A stretch of DNA of 23,293 nucleotides from SZUA-430 sp044375275 (GTDB lineage: Bacteria; Pseudomonadota; Alphaproteobacteria; Micropepsales; Micropepsaceae): the NCBI GenBank assembly GCA_044375275.1, contig JBILMZ010000023.1, forward strand, positions 1-23,293, in the 5' to 3' direction. Made by a program: the position numbers and the translations under genes. The notes under the pieces were generated by a model. It searched no databases, was not told the origin of the DNA, and saw nothing but the letters and a program-made list of their open reading frames with translations. Below are positions 6,900 to 16,520 of the stretch, in pieces; position 1 is the stretch's first letter, and each line of letters starts with the position of its first letter.

Positions 6900-7993
6900 C
6901 ACTCGCCACCATCATCCGCATGCGGAGGACCGACAATGGTGTTCAGGTTGCGGGCACCGACAAACGGGGCAAAGCCGAAGCTGCGGCTCGCCTTGCGTGC
7001 GGCCGCGATGTTTTCAACCTTGAGCGCATAATCCACGGTGAAGACAGCCTTGCCACGGTCCTGCGCGAGCTTCAGCAGCGGCACGATCACGTCCTCACCC
7101 ACGAAGTGCATCGCGCTCACGGGATCCTTGTCATGGGAGCGACGGCACGCCTTGTCCAGGCGCGCAAGATAGGCGGCAGACCCGACTTCAGCAGCGCTGC
7201 GCGGCACGGGGCAGTCACCTTCCGCCAGACCGTCCGCCCCCGTGAACCAGATATCCTCGTGGGAGACGCCGTCAATGGCATCAAGATAGGAACTGTCCTG
7301 AAGAAGCGGAGCTGCATTCTGGGCGATCACGAACAGCGGCCGCTCTCCGCCCTTGGCGACAGCCGAAACCTCACGCACCCAAGCAATCATTTCCATTCGC
7401 GCATCAACACCGTCTCGACGGGCAGCTGCAACAACGTTCTCGTCTTCAAAGCCACCAACCCAGTCGAGATAGAGGCCATCGAATCCCGCGGCGCGAATCT
7501 GCCCGATCAGGCCACCTGGCCCTGTAATCAGCTGCCTCCATTCCTGTCGCCAGTAGGCCACCGGAAAATTCCCTGCCCACCCGTCTGGATCCGTGCCCAG
7601 GATGAAGGCCGGCTTGCCGACACGCCATTCCTTCTTCCAGTACGTCCGGTAGTCTTCCGCCTGACCGATGTTCAGGTAGGCAATCACATGCCGCCGCGTG
7701 CCATCCGGTCCGCGCTGCAGGCGCTTGACGGCATTGCCGCTCGCGGTTTCGGGGACATTCTTCTGCGAGGATACGTGGTCGACGACGACCATGTCGTACG
7801 GGATCCGCCCGATCCGCTCGAGTGAGCGCGGGTCGAGATCGTTGTTCAGCAGCAGCAACCAGGACTTCACTTCCGTCAGTTTCACGGGAACATCCTCCGC
7901 CGCAGCCGGGAAAACTGCGCCTAGCATGGCAAACGCAAGTAACAGGGCATGTCGCAAGGGGCGAGCCTTTGTCTTGAGGTGTGACGCCAGCAT
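6899..7993 (-). CDS. Secreted GH114-like glycosidase (endo-alpha-1,4-polygalactosaminidase family)
   Basis: This 364-residue protein has a signal peptide (residues about 13-33, HALLLAFAMLGAVFPAAAED) and a TIM-barrel body of the GH114/TM1410-like family. Known members cleave alpha-1,4-linked galactosamine polymers, including Pel-type matrix polysaccharide. Family-type strands are visible as YDMVVVDHV (Asp72), HVIAYLNIGQAEDYR, GFDGLYLDWV (Asp177), LFVIAQNA, VSHEDIWF (Glu246) and VFTVDYAL (Asp321). The aspartate and glutamate positions are likely active-site residues. The ATG at 7993 has a weak ribosome site, so a slightly different start is possible. The divergent transporter gene begins 62 bases away, so both promoters must overlap in that spacer. 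It could equally act on a polysaccharide made by the cell itself. Confidence 0.82.
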   Translation of the reverse strand: MLASHLKTKARPLRHALLLAFAMLGAVFPAAAEDVPVKLTEVKSWLLLLNNDLDPRSLERIGRIPYDMVVVDHVSSQKNVPETASGNAVKRLQRGPDGTRRHVIAYLNIGQAEDYRTYWKKEWRVGKPAFILGTDPDGWAGNFPVAYWRQEWRQLITGPGGLIGQIRAAGFDGLYLDWVGGFEDENVVAAARRDGVDARMEMIAWVREVSAVAKGGERPLFVIAQNAAPLLQDSSYLDAIDGVSHEDIWFTGADGLAEGDCPVPRSAAEVGSAAYLARLDKACRRSHDKDPVSAMHFVGEDVIVPLLKLAQDRGKAVFTVDYALKVENIAAARKASRSFGFAPFVGARNLNTIVGPPHADDGGE

Positions 7994-8055
7994 CGTCTAA
8001 CACTGGTAAAGGGTAGCTTTCCGGTCCGGTTCGACAGCACAAACAGGTGGAATTA

Positions 8056-9510
8056 ATGTCTTCGGTCACGACTTTACTGCGCGTCAGCGCCCAACGTCTG
8101 GCAATGGGCGCGCTTCTGGCGCTGCTTTCATCCCGCACGGCACTTGCTGCGGAAGGGACCGGCGTTCACCTGGATGGCAGTTCGCTTGAGTGGCCCTGGG
8201 CGATTCCGTTCGTGGGCCTCCTGCTGTCGATCGCCATATTGCCGCTGGCCGCCCCCCACTTCTGGCACCACAACTACGGAAAGGTCTCGCTGGCCTGGGC
8301 CGTCGCCTTCCTCCTGCCCTTCACGACGCTTTACGGAACCCAGCTCGCGACCTACGAGTTCCTGCACGTGATGCTGCTGGAGTACATACCCTTCATCGTC
8401 GTGCTGTTCGCGCTTTACACGATTTCAGGCGGCGTCCTGCTGGAAGGCAAGATCAGGGCGTCGGCCGCACGCAATACCGGACTGCTCGCCATCGGAACCG
8501 GCATTGCCAGCATAACCGGCACGACGGGCGCATCAGTGCTGCTCATTCGCCCCGTGCTCCGCGCAAACGCGGAACGGCGGCACAACGTCCACGTCGTTGT
8601 CTTCTTCATCTTCCTGGTGTCGAACATTGGCGGATCGCTCACACCGCTTGGGGATCCACCGCTCTACATCGGCTTCCTCAAGGGTGTCGACTTCTTCTGG
8701 CCGCTCCAGTTCCTGTGGTCCAAGACCCTTATCCTGGCCGCCATTCTCCTCACCGTGTTCTTCATTCTCGACAGCGTGATGTTCGCGCGCGAGGGCAAGC
8801 GCAACGACGAGCCAGCCGACGGCAACCAGGCGCCGCTGAAGCTCAAGGGCTACATCAACATCCTCCTGCTGGCGCTCGTCATTGGCGTGATCCTGGGTTC
8901 GGCCTTCTGGAAAACCGACCTGTACATGGACATTGGCGGCATTCATGTCGACGCGCCCAATATCGTACGCGTGCTCGCTTTGCTGGGCCTCGCAGCGATC
9001 TCCCTGCTGCTGACGCCTATGGCCTATCGCGAGGGCAACGACTTCACCTGGGGGCCGATCGCTGAAGTGGCCAAGCTGTTTGCAGGCATTTTCGTGACGA
9101 TCGTTCCAGTCATCGCCATGCTGAAGGCCGGCGACCTCGGAGCGTTTGCCCCTGTGCTGGGGCTGGTGTCGAACCCCGATGGCTCGCCCAACAACCTCAT
9201 GTACTTCTGGCTCACGGGCTCGCTGTCGAGCTTCCTCGACAACGCGCCGACCTACCTGGTGTTCTTCAATGCCGCCGGCGGTGACCCGGCCGTGCTGATG
9301 GGCCCGCTGGCCACGACACTTGCGGCCATTTCGGCCGGCGCGGTCTTCATGGGTGCGAACACCTATATCGGCAACGCCCCCAACTTCATGGTGAAGGCCA
9401 TCGCTGAGGAAGCGGGCGTAAAGATGCCCTCGTTCTTCGGCTACATGGTGTGGTCCGGGATATTCCTGCTGCCGCCATTTGCTCTCGTGAGCTACCTCTT
9501 TTTCACCTGA
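8056..9510 (+). CDS. CitMHS/NhaD-like sodium:proton antiporter or organic-ion transporter
   Basis: This 484-residue inner-membrane protein has about a dozen hydrophobic segments after a signal-like first helix ending in ALAAEG. Characteristic stretches include GTGIASITGTTGASVLLIRPVLRAN, FIFLVSNIGGSLTPLGDPPLYIGFLKG, SFLDNAPTYLVFF and GANTYIGNAPNFMVKAIAEEAG. The paired TPLGDPP and GNAPN signatures belong to the ion-transporter superfamily that includes NhaD antiporters and citrate-Mg transporters (CitMHS_2 type). Annotations in this group usually say sodium:proton antiporter, but the substrate is not proved by sequence. The ATG at 8056 is preceded by AGGTGG with 5-base spacing. The in-frame GTG at 8047 lies within that site and is therefore rejected as start. 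Confidence 0.9.
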   Translation: MSSVTTLLRVSAQRLAMGALLALLSSRTALAAEGTGVHLDGSSLEWPWAIPFVGLLLSIAILPLAAPHFWHHNYGKVSLAWAVAFLLPFTTLYGTQLATYEFLHVMLLEYIPFIVVLFALYTISGGVLLEGKIRASAARNTGLLAIGTGIASITGTTGASVLLIRPVLRANAERRHNVHVVVFFIFLVSNIGGSLTPLGDPPLYIGFLKGVDFFWPLQFLWSKTLILAAILLTVFFILDSVMFAREGKRNDEPADGNQAPLKLKGYINILLLALVIGVILGSAFWKTDLYMDIGGIHVDAPNIVRVLALLGLAAISLLLTPMAYREGNDFTWGPIAEVAKLFAGIFVTIVPVIAMLKAGDLGAFAPVLGLVSNPDGSPNNLMYFWLTGSLSSFLDNAPTYLVFFNAAGGDPAVLMGPLATTLAAISAGAVFMGANTYIGNAPNFMVKAIAEEAGVKMPSFFGYMVWSGIFLLPPFALVSYLFFT

Positions 9511-9529
9511 GTATCGCGGCGTGAACTTT

Positions 9530-9556
9530 GCCCCTGCGCGCAGGACGTGCAGGGGC
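9530..9556 (+). terminator. Strong hairpin downstream of the transporter gene
   Basis: GCCCCTGC (9530-9537) pairs with GCAGGGGC (9549-9556). Inner bases extend the stem to 11 pairs with one G-U and a 5-base loop. It starts 20 bases after the stop at 9510. No T run follows, so it may act as a rho-assisted terminator or a 3'-end stabiliser. Confidence 0.4.
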
Positions 9557-9711
9557 CATCGGGACGCGGACAGGCAGGAGAGCATCCCACCCTGCAATTG
9601 CGCCCCGCTCTCATTTTCATCGACGGGATGTGCGGAATCCGCTCGTGCGTTTCCGGGTGCGTGCTAGGCTCGTTTTACCGCCAACGCTCAACGATCATCG
9701 AGGCCCCGCTC

Positions 9712-10650
9712 ATGCTGATCCGGTCCCTTCTCCTCGCCACCTTTGCAGGCACGCTCGCCCTGACGACAGCAAGCGCAGGCACGCGACACACCGACCCCCA
9801 GGGCCGGTTCTCGGTCGACCTGCCCGCCGAGTGGGAAGCCGCCCAGCCGGAGAACCAGAAGATCTCCCTGATCATGGGGCGAAAGACCGGGAACGACGTG
9901 CTCGGCGTGTGCATCGTCGTCGTGACAGAGACACCCCAGACCTCCGGACGCGACCAGGCCGAAATCTCCGAAGCCATGGCCGCCATGCTGACCCGGGATT
10001 TCTGGACCGCGACCTACAAGGCCCAGGGCGCGCAGGACATCAGCGTATCAATGGTTGGCACGCGCGATGCTTCCGGCCGCAAGGTTCATTACGTGATGTC
10101 GGAATTCACGACGAAAGGCCAGGACGGATCCACCCAGCGCATGAAGGCGCAGGAAGAAATTCACGCCGTACCCGGCCGCACGCATGACATTGGCTGCCTG
10201 TCACGCAAGGAGAAGTTCGACCTTGCCAAGGCTGACTTCGACGCCATCCAGAAATCCTACACGCCGCAGTCCGGCCTGATCGCCATGGCGCCAGCCACGA
10301 CCGACCGCTCGATGCTCACCCTCTTCGCCAACGCAGGCTTCGGCGGCACGGCACGCGTGGTCACGGGTGAAACGCCCAACATCACCTATGTCTCCTGGCC
10401 CCAGCAGAGCGGCAGCGTCGTCGTGCACGGCTTCGGCGAGTGGCAGGTGTGCGAGGGGGCGAACTTCACCGGCGTCTGCATGACTCTGAGCGGTCCGGTA
10501 TCCGCCGCAACGAACGAAGCGCTGCGTATCGGCTCGGTGCGTCCGCTGTCGTCTCCCGATCCCCTGCGCGGCCTCAGCAACGCCATTGCGACCGATTCCA
10601 TGGCGATGCTCACGGAAGCACTCCGCAAGCTTGGACGCACCACGCGCTGA
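9712..10650 (+). CDS. Secreted protein with C-terminal beta/gamma-crystallin-like domain
   Basis: This 312-residue protein starts at the ATG at 9712, which opens a clear signal peptide (MLIRSLLLATFAGTLALTTASAG). In-frame starts up to 165 bases further upstream would bury it. Residues about 26-185 form a domain beginning DPQGRFSVDLPAEWEAAQPEN that recalls PsbP/DUF1795-like folds used in exported alphaproteobacterial proteins. Residues about 200-281 (MLTLFANAGFGGTARVV, GFGEWQVCEGANFTGVCMTL, RIGSVRPL) fit the Greek-key pattern of beta/gamma-crystallins, which bind calcium or stabilise exported proteins. A cysteine pair (Cys247, Cys256) could form a disulfide. A strong terminator follows. The domain match is by eye and the role is unknown. 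Confidence 0.75.
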   Translation: MLIRSLLLATFAGTLALTTASAGTRHTDPQGRFSVDLPAEWEAAQPENQKISLIMGRKTGNDVLGVCIVVVTETPQTSGRDQAEISEAMAAMLTRDFWTATYKAQGAQDISVSMVGTRDASGRKVHYVMSEFTTKGQDGSTQRMKAQEEIHAVPGRTHDIGCLSRKEKFDLAKADFDAIQKSYTPQSGLIAMAPATTDRSMLTLFANAGFGGTARVVTGETPNITYVSWPQQSGSVVVHGFGEWQVCEGANFTGVCMTLSGPVSAATNEALRIGSVRPLSSPDPLRGLSNAIATDSMAMLTEALRKLGRTTR

Positions 10651-10677
10651 CCACATCAGCCTGTAAGACCTGCCAGA

Positions 10678-10710
10678 GGCCCCCGGTGCACGCGCACCGG
10701 GGCCCTTTTT
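10678..10710 (+). terminator. Rho-independent terminator
   Basis: CCCCGGTGC (10681-10689) pairs with GCACCGGGG (10694-10702) across a 4-base loop, and two further G-C pairs form outside one mismatch. A run of five T follows at 10706-10710. It lies 27 bases after the stop of the crystallin-like gene and is the clearest intrinsic terminator in the window. Confidence 0.92.
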
Positions 10711-10887
10711 GTTGTGACTTTCCTGCCCGGCAAGAATTCATTCAGCAACGCGGCATCGTCATCTAAAGAATTTGTTCATCAACGAAATCTACTCTCGGTC
10801 AACGCTTCATTAACCAGCCACGGCCAGCACCTTCTCCCGTGTCGCGTTTCTGAAGGCGTCAGGGTCCAGCTGGAGTGAACAGCGTCG

Positions 10888-12332
10888 ATGTTGGCATATG
10901 AAGAACTCAAGGGCTCATCCGGCCGCCAGATATTCTTCAGGCCCCAGCGCTACGCCGCCGCAGACCTGTTCCATGACGCGCCGCCCAAGGTCTACCTGCA
11001 TGGCAAGGAGTTCCGCCTCTCGAACCTGAGCCTCACGGGCGCAGGCGTGAACGCCAACCAGACCGTCGAGATTGACTTCGCCGAAGGCGACATCCTGCCC
11101 ATCGACGTCAAGCAGGCCGGCATCTCCATCATGGAAAGCCGTGCGCGCATCGTCCGTTGCGACCGCCATCCGTTCGGCGCGAAGGTCGCCATCCAGTTCA
11201 TCGACGGCACGGTGGACTTCACGTCGCTCCTGAACCGCAATGCCCAGGCGCGCATCGCGCAGCAGCTGAGCCTGCTGGACCCCGGCGCGCAGGACCATGT
11301 CGCACCGGAGTACCGCGCCCATTGCGCCGATGTCCTTCACTTCCTGAGGTCCTATCGCGCCGTCGTGGATGCAAGCCAGCACGCACTGACCGGCCGCAAG
11401 GCAGGACTGAGCGCCGACAGCACCTTCGACATGTGCGAGCCGCACATCATTCCCCAGTGGCGCAAGCTCTGGCTGGCCGGCAACCAGATGGTCACCCCCC
11501 TCATGGGCGACAAGCAGCGCCTGGAGGCCGCCAAGGCCTTCACGGAAACAGTCCTCACGCCCGAGTTTGGCAATGGGCCGGTCTGGTGGCGCAGCTACCA
11601 CAAGCCCGCCGGCTATCCGGGCGACTTCGAGATCATGAACTACGTCTATGACTGGCAGCGCGAAGGAAAGGACGTCTACGGCCAGCTCGTCCACCGCATC
11701 GGTCTTGACGTGTCGGAGTGCATCGCCACGCGCATGGACGTCGTACGCCGCGAAATCCGCAAGATGGTCGAGGCGCGCGCAGAAACCGGCGGCACCCGGG
11801 TCATCAGCCTCGGCTGCGGCTCCGCACGTGAAGTGCAACTGCACCTGCAGGACCCGGCAGCCATGGATGCGCCGGTCACCTTCACGCTGATCGACCAGGA
11901 GCAGAATGCCCTCGCCTATGCCTATGAGAAGTGCCACCCGCATACGCTGCTGAAGAAGCGCCATGCAAAGGTGCAGGCGCTCAACGTGTCGTTCACCGAC
12001 GTATTGCGCGGCGGCAAGTGGCTGGACGACCTGGGTCCGCAGAACCTGATCTACACGGTCGGCCTGGTGGACTACCTCGTCGACAAGCGGGCGCGCGCGC
12101 TGGCCGAGCGCCTCTACGAACGCCTCGAACCGGGCGGACTGCTGATCGTCGGCAACATGAACGAAACCGAACTCAGCAATCTCTGGCCGATGGAGTTCAT
12201 CACCGACTGGCATCTCTATTACCGCAGTGACGCAGACATGCTCGCCTGGACCGGCAACATGGCGCATTGCGAGGCCTGGACGGAACTCGAGAGCACGGGA
12301 CGTGTAAGGCTGCTGTTCGCAAGAAAGAAGGC

Positions 12333-12336
<4 letters not shown>
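10888..12336 (+). CDS. PilZ-like domain fused to SAM-dependent methyltransferase (EF/PhcB-like family)
   Basis: This 482-residue cytoplasmic protein has two parts. Residues about 12-125 resemble a PilZ domain. The (D/N)xSxxG motif appears as NLSLTG within EFRLSNLSLTGAGV, while the arginine motif is only RPQR (Arg18, Arg21), so cyclic-di-GMP binding is uncertain. The C-terminal part is a class I methyltransferase with motif I VISLGCGSA at about 305-313 and a later LEPGGLLIVGNM strand. The linker carries SYHKPAGYPGDFEIMNYVYDW, which I associate with the family annotated as extracellular-factor or 3-hydroxypalmitate methyl ester biosynthesis proteins, including PhcB of Ralstonia. The ATG has GGAG 12 bases upstream, rather far. 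Its stop shares CTAG with the convergent histidine kinase. Methylation of another small molecule is possible. Confidence 0.82.
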
Positions 12337-13772
<1,436 letters not shown>

Positions 13773-13860
13773 TGAACTGCTTCCGGACTCGCGTCACCCA
13801 CCCTGAACAAGCATTTGTAATCTGCGCAGGTTAAAAAGCGTCTTAGAGACAGTGTTTGCA

Positions 13861-13935
13861 ATTCATTCACATCCCTGACACCGGGCCTTGCTTGACACGG
13901 GTTTCGAATGTTGGGAGCATGAAAAATGAATGAAT
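13861..13935. repeat. 9-bp inverted repeat bracketing the FadL promoter region
   Basis: ATTCATTCA (13861-13869) and TGAATGAAT (13927-13935) are perfect reverse complements on either side of a TTGACA box in the 180-base spacer between the kinase and the FadL-like gene. An imperfect direct repeat, TGACACCGGG (13876) and TGACACGGG (13893), also lies between them. These could be operator pairs, but the arms are low in complexity. Confidence 0.35.
13892..13920 (+). promoter_or_regulatory. Candidate sigma-70 promoter for the FadL-like gene
   Basis: A perfect TTGACA (13892-13897) is followed at 17-base spacing by GAGCAT (13915-13920), which matches only three of six positions of TATAAT. The placement, about 30 bases before the start codon at 13953, is right for this gene. 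The weak -10 lowers certainty. Confidence 0.4.
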
Positions 13936-13952
13936 GATGGCGGGTTACAGTG

Positions 13953-15335
13953 ATGTTTGGTCGACGGTGTGATCACCCGCACATTTTGTGTCCCGAGCAT
14001 GGTGCCAGGCGAGCGATCGCTGCGTTGGGTTTCCTGATTGTGCCACTCTGGAACACTGAAGCGTCCGCGTCAGGTTTTGCGCTGCGAGAGTACAGTTTTT
14101 CAGCCGCATCCACTGCGTTTGCAGGCGCAAGTGCTCAATCGGATTCTCCAGCTTTTCTTTCCTACAACGCTGCGACCGGATCAGGTGTCTCTGACTTCGA
14201 CGCTCAGTTCACGCTGAATGCAATCTACCCGACGTCCGAAGCGTTCTATTCTTTGGCGACGACAGCCGTGGGTACACCAACGGGAGGAGACACAACGCCG
14301 GACGAGTTCATCCTTGATGCCTACGAACCGGGTATTTCCTTGCGCAAGCGGATTGATGATCATTGGACCGCCGGTTTCGCGCTGACCGTGCCTTGGGGTC
14401 TCGGATCCCGGTATCAGGATACGTGGGCCGGACGCTACTATGCCACCGAGACAAGGCTGGCAACTGTGAATGCAAACCCGAGCCTTGCCTACGCCTTTGG
14501 CGAGCATCTTTCTGTCGCGGCGGGCATCCAGGTACAGTATGCGCAAGGCTTGCTGGCAAATGCGATCGACTTTGGGACGATTGCCCAATTGCAGGGGATC
14601 CTAGGAGCCTTGCCGGGCGCCCAGGATGGGCTTGTGGAATTCAAGGCGACCGATTGGGCTTTTGGCTACAATCTGGGTTTGCTCTGGCATCCGGTTAACG
14701 ACCTGAGCATCGGTCTCTCTTACCGGTCATCCATTCAACACGAACTGCAGGGAGATGTCGACTTTATCCTTCAGCAAGGCTCCGTGGGTGACCAGATTGC
14801 GACTGCCACTGGCGCCTTCACCGATACGCGCGGCAGGACCAGGTTGGATTTACCGTCCGTCACGTCACTGGGTCTGAATTGGAAGGTAACACCGGAACTG
14901 TCGCTGCTCGGCGAGGTCAGCTACACGGAGTGGAGTGCGTTCAGTGAGCTAAGGGTAAAGTTTGCCAATCCTCTCCAGCCCGACAGTTACCAGACCTACG
15001 CGTGGAAAGACACATGGCTGCTCTCCGGTGGCATCCGGTTCGACGTGGCCCCTGGCTGGAGATTGAGGGCTGGCGTCGCTGTCGACCAGACACCGTCTCT
15101 CGACGCAACGCGAGACCCGCGCATCCCCGACGCCACGCGAACGTGGGTAGCGCTGGGCGTCACGCACGACCTCACACCGGACACCTCCGTTGAAGTGGGT
15201 TACGCCCATCTTTCTTTTCCGGAAGAGCCCATTTCCTTGTCAGCCTCGACACCTGGAAACGAGATACGAGGCAACCTTTCTGCAATGAGCGACGCCGATG
15301 TCAGTATGATCTCGGTTCAGATCACGATGCGCTGA
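13953..15335 (+). CDS. OmpP1/FadL-family outer-membrane transporter
   Basis: FadL-type beta-barrels move long-chain fatty acids and other hydrophobic molecules across the outer membrane. The product, 460 residues, has a signal peptide (AIAALGFLIVPLWNTEASASG). The mature start GFALREYSFSAASTAFAGASAQSDSPAFLSYNAA is the typical FadL N-terminal hatch with the conserved N/A-rich segment. Repeated beta strands such as WHPVNDLSIGLSYRS, GLNWKVTPELSLLGEVSYTEWS and the end VSMISVQITMR fit the family, as do the ALGVTHDLTPDTSVEVGYAHL strands. The ATG at 13953 has GGCGGG 8 bases upstream; a GTG codon just before it is the alternative. G+C content is lower than in neighbouring genes (53-57% in sampled rows). 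The desaturase gene follows 107 bases downstream on the same strand, suggesting a shared lipid role. Confidence 0.9.
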   Translation: MFGRRCDHPHILCPEHGARRAIAALGFLIVPLWNTEASASGFALREYSFSAASTAFAGASAQSDSPAFLSYNAATGSGVSDFDAQFTLNAIYPTSEAFYSLATTAVGTPTGGDTTPDEFILDAYEPGISLRKRIDDHWTAGFALTVPWGLGSRYQDTWAGRYYATETRLATVNANPSLAYAFGEHLSVAAGIQVQYAQGLLANAIDFGTIAQLQGILGALPGAQDGLVEFKATDWAFGYNLGLLWHPVNDLSIGLSYRSSIQHELQGDVDFILQQGSVGDQIATATGAFTDTRGRTRLDLPSVTSLGLNWKVTPELSLLGEVSYTEWSAFSELRVKFANPLQPDSYQTYAWKDTWLLSGGIRFDVAPGWRLRAGVAVDQTPSLDATRDPRIPDATRTWVALGVTHDLTPDTSVEVGYAHLSFPEEPISLSASTPGNEIRGNLSAMSDADVSMISVQITMR

Positions 15336-15442
15336 TCATCTACATCTTCACTTCTTGCACAGTGGAATTTTCTGCGGAACGTGTTGCCTTTCTTCAGCGT
15401 AGTGCTAATCATGAGCCTTCTCACCTTGAAGGGACCGTGAAG

Positions 15443-16495
15443 ATGAAGCTTGATCGCATGTCGCTGGCGCGATTTGTGAGACGCTCGGCATCATTTTCAG
15501 TCTCGATCCTGCTGCTCGACCTGATGCTCTTCGTGGCTCTCGTGCTGGGCACCGTCACCGCAGAAAGCCTGGCCGTGCGTATACTGTGCTCGATGGGCGC
15601 CGGCGCCATGATTGGCATGCTTGCCATTGTTGGCCACGATGCCGGTCACCAGACCTTCGGTATGAGCAAGACACTCAATCGGATTTGCGGAACCATCGCG
15701 TTCCTGCCCGCTTTGCACCCATTGAGCCTTTGGGAACACCATCATAACCGGGTGCATCACCGCTTCACCGCGCAGATCGGGCTGGACAACGCCTTCTCTC
15801 CGATGACGGTCGATGATTACCTGGCGGCATCTCCATGGCAGAAGCTGAAGTACCGCTTCTTGCGAAGCATTTGGGGGCAGCCCTTCTCGTACCTGTTGGA
15901 CGTCTGGTTCCCGAGCATCGGCTTCCCGTTCTTCGGGAGTTCGACACCGCTCACGAGGCGTAACTGGTTCGATCTGCTGCTCGTTTATGCCTACCTTCCC
16001 TCTTTTCTCGGCGTGACAACGGCGCTTTCCCTGGAAGTCGCCGGTGGCGAGTGGGCATGGGCATTCCTGAACGCCTTCACCCTCTCGTTTCTGCTCCCTT
16101 GGCTCATCTGGAACGCGCTGATCGCGTTTATGGCCATTGTCCAGCACACATCTCCGGAAACAAAATGGGTTCTGCCCACAGGCCAGCCATCCACCATGTC
16201 TCAGGCACTGGCTGGAACGGTACACATCGTACTACCTGAATTCCTGGACTGGATGTTTCATCGGGTCATGCATCACCAGGCGCACCATGTTAACATGGGC
16301 ATACCGTTTCAGCATCTGGTTGACGCCCAGAAGACCGTATCCCACGCCAACGGCAACAAGCTGATGCGCAGATGGTCCATCGCCTACCATCTGCAACTCA
16401 CAAGACGCTGCAAGCTTTACGATCCTCGCGCAGGCGCCTGGTTGACCTTCGAGGAAGCATTGGCCCCCTCGCGCGCCATGGAACAGGCTGCCTGA
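15443..16495 (+). CDS. Membrane fatty acid desaturase
   Basis: This 350-residue integral membrane di-iron enzyme inserts double bonds or hydroxyl groups into acyl chains. All three histidine boxes are visible: GHDAGH (64-69), HHHNRVHH (99-106) and HHQAHH (277-282) with an extra His273, plus QHT at about 234-236. Hydrophobic segments lie between them in the usual pattern. The ATG at 15443 has AAGGGA with 8-base spacing. A GTG at 15362 would add 27 residues without family-like features or a ribosome site. Boxes of this type belong to acyl-lipid or related desaturases that act with an electron donor such as ferredoxin, which is not encoded nearby. Like the FadL gene before it, this gene is lower in G+C (about 55% in a sampled row). 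It could instead be a carotenoid or alkane-related hydroxylase. Confidence 0.9.
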   Translation: MKLDRMSLARFVRRSASFSVSILLLDLMLFVALVLGTVTAESLAVRILCSMGAGAMIGMLAIVGHDAGHQTFGMSKTLNRICGTIAFLPALHPLSLWEHHHNRVHHRFTAQIGLDNAFSPMTVDDYLAASPWQKLKYRFLRSIWGQPFSYLLDVWFPSIGFPFFGSSTPLTRRNWFDLLLVYAYLPSFLGVTTALSLEVAGGEWAWAFLNAFTLSFLLPWLIWNALIAFMAIVQHTSPETKWVLPTGQPSTMSQALAGTVHIVLPEFLDWMFHRVMHHQAHHVNMGIPFQHLVDAQKTVSHANGNKLMRRWSIAYHLQLTRRCKLYDPRAGAWLTFEEALAPSRAMEQAA

Positions 16496-16520
16496 CGAAA
16501 GCCTTCGCTCCGCACGCGCT

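Noticed and set aside
8533..9597. Antisense open frame of 354 codons opposite the transporter
   Set aside because: The product is His/Glu/Gln-rich with no domain and mirrors membrane-protein codons.
9547..9711. Upstream extension of the crystallin-like gene to an ATG at 9547
   Set aside because: The extra 55 residues would bury the signal peptide that begins at 9712, and that ATG lies within the hairpin.
10915..12267. Long antisense open frame of 450 codons opposite the PilZ-methyltransferase gene
   Set aside because: It lies wholly antisense to a gene with clear domains, and GC-rich third positions keep antisense frames open. No domain is recognisable in it.
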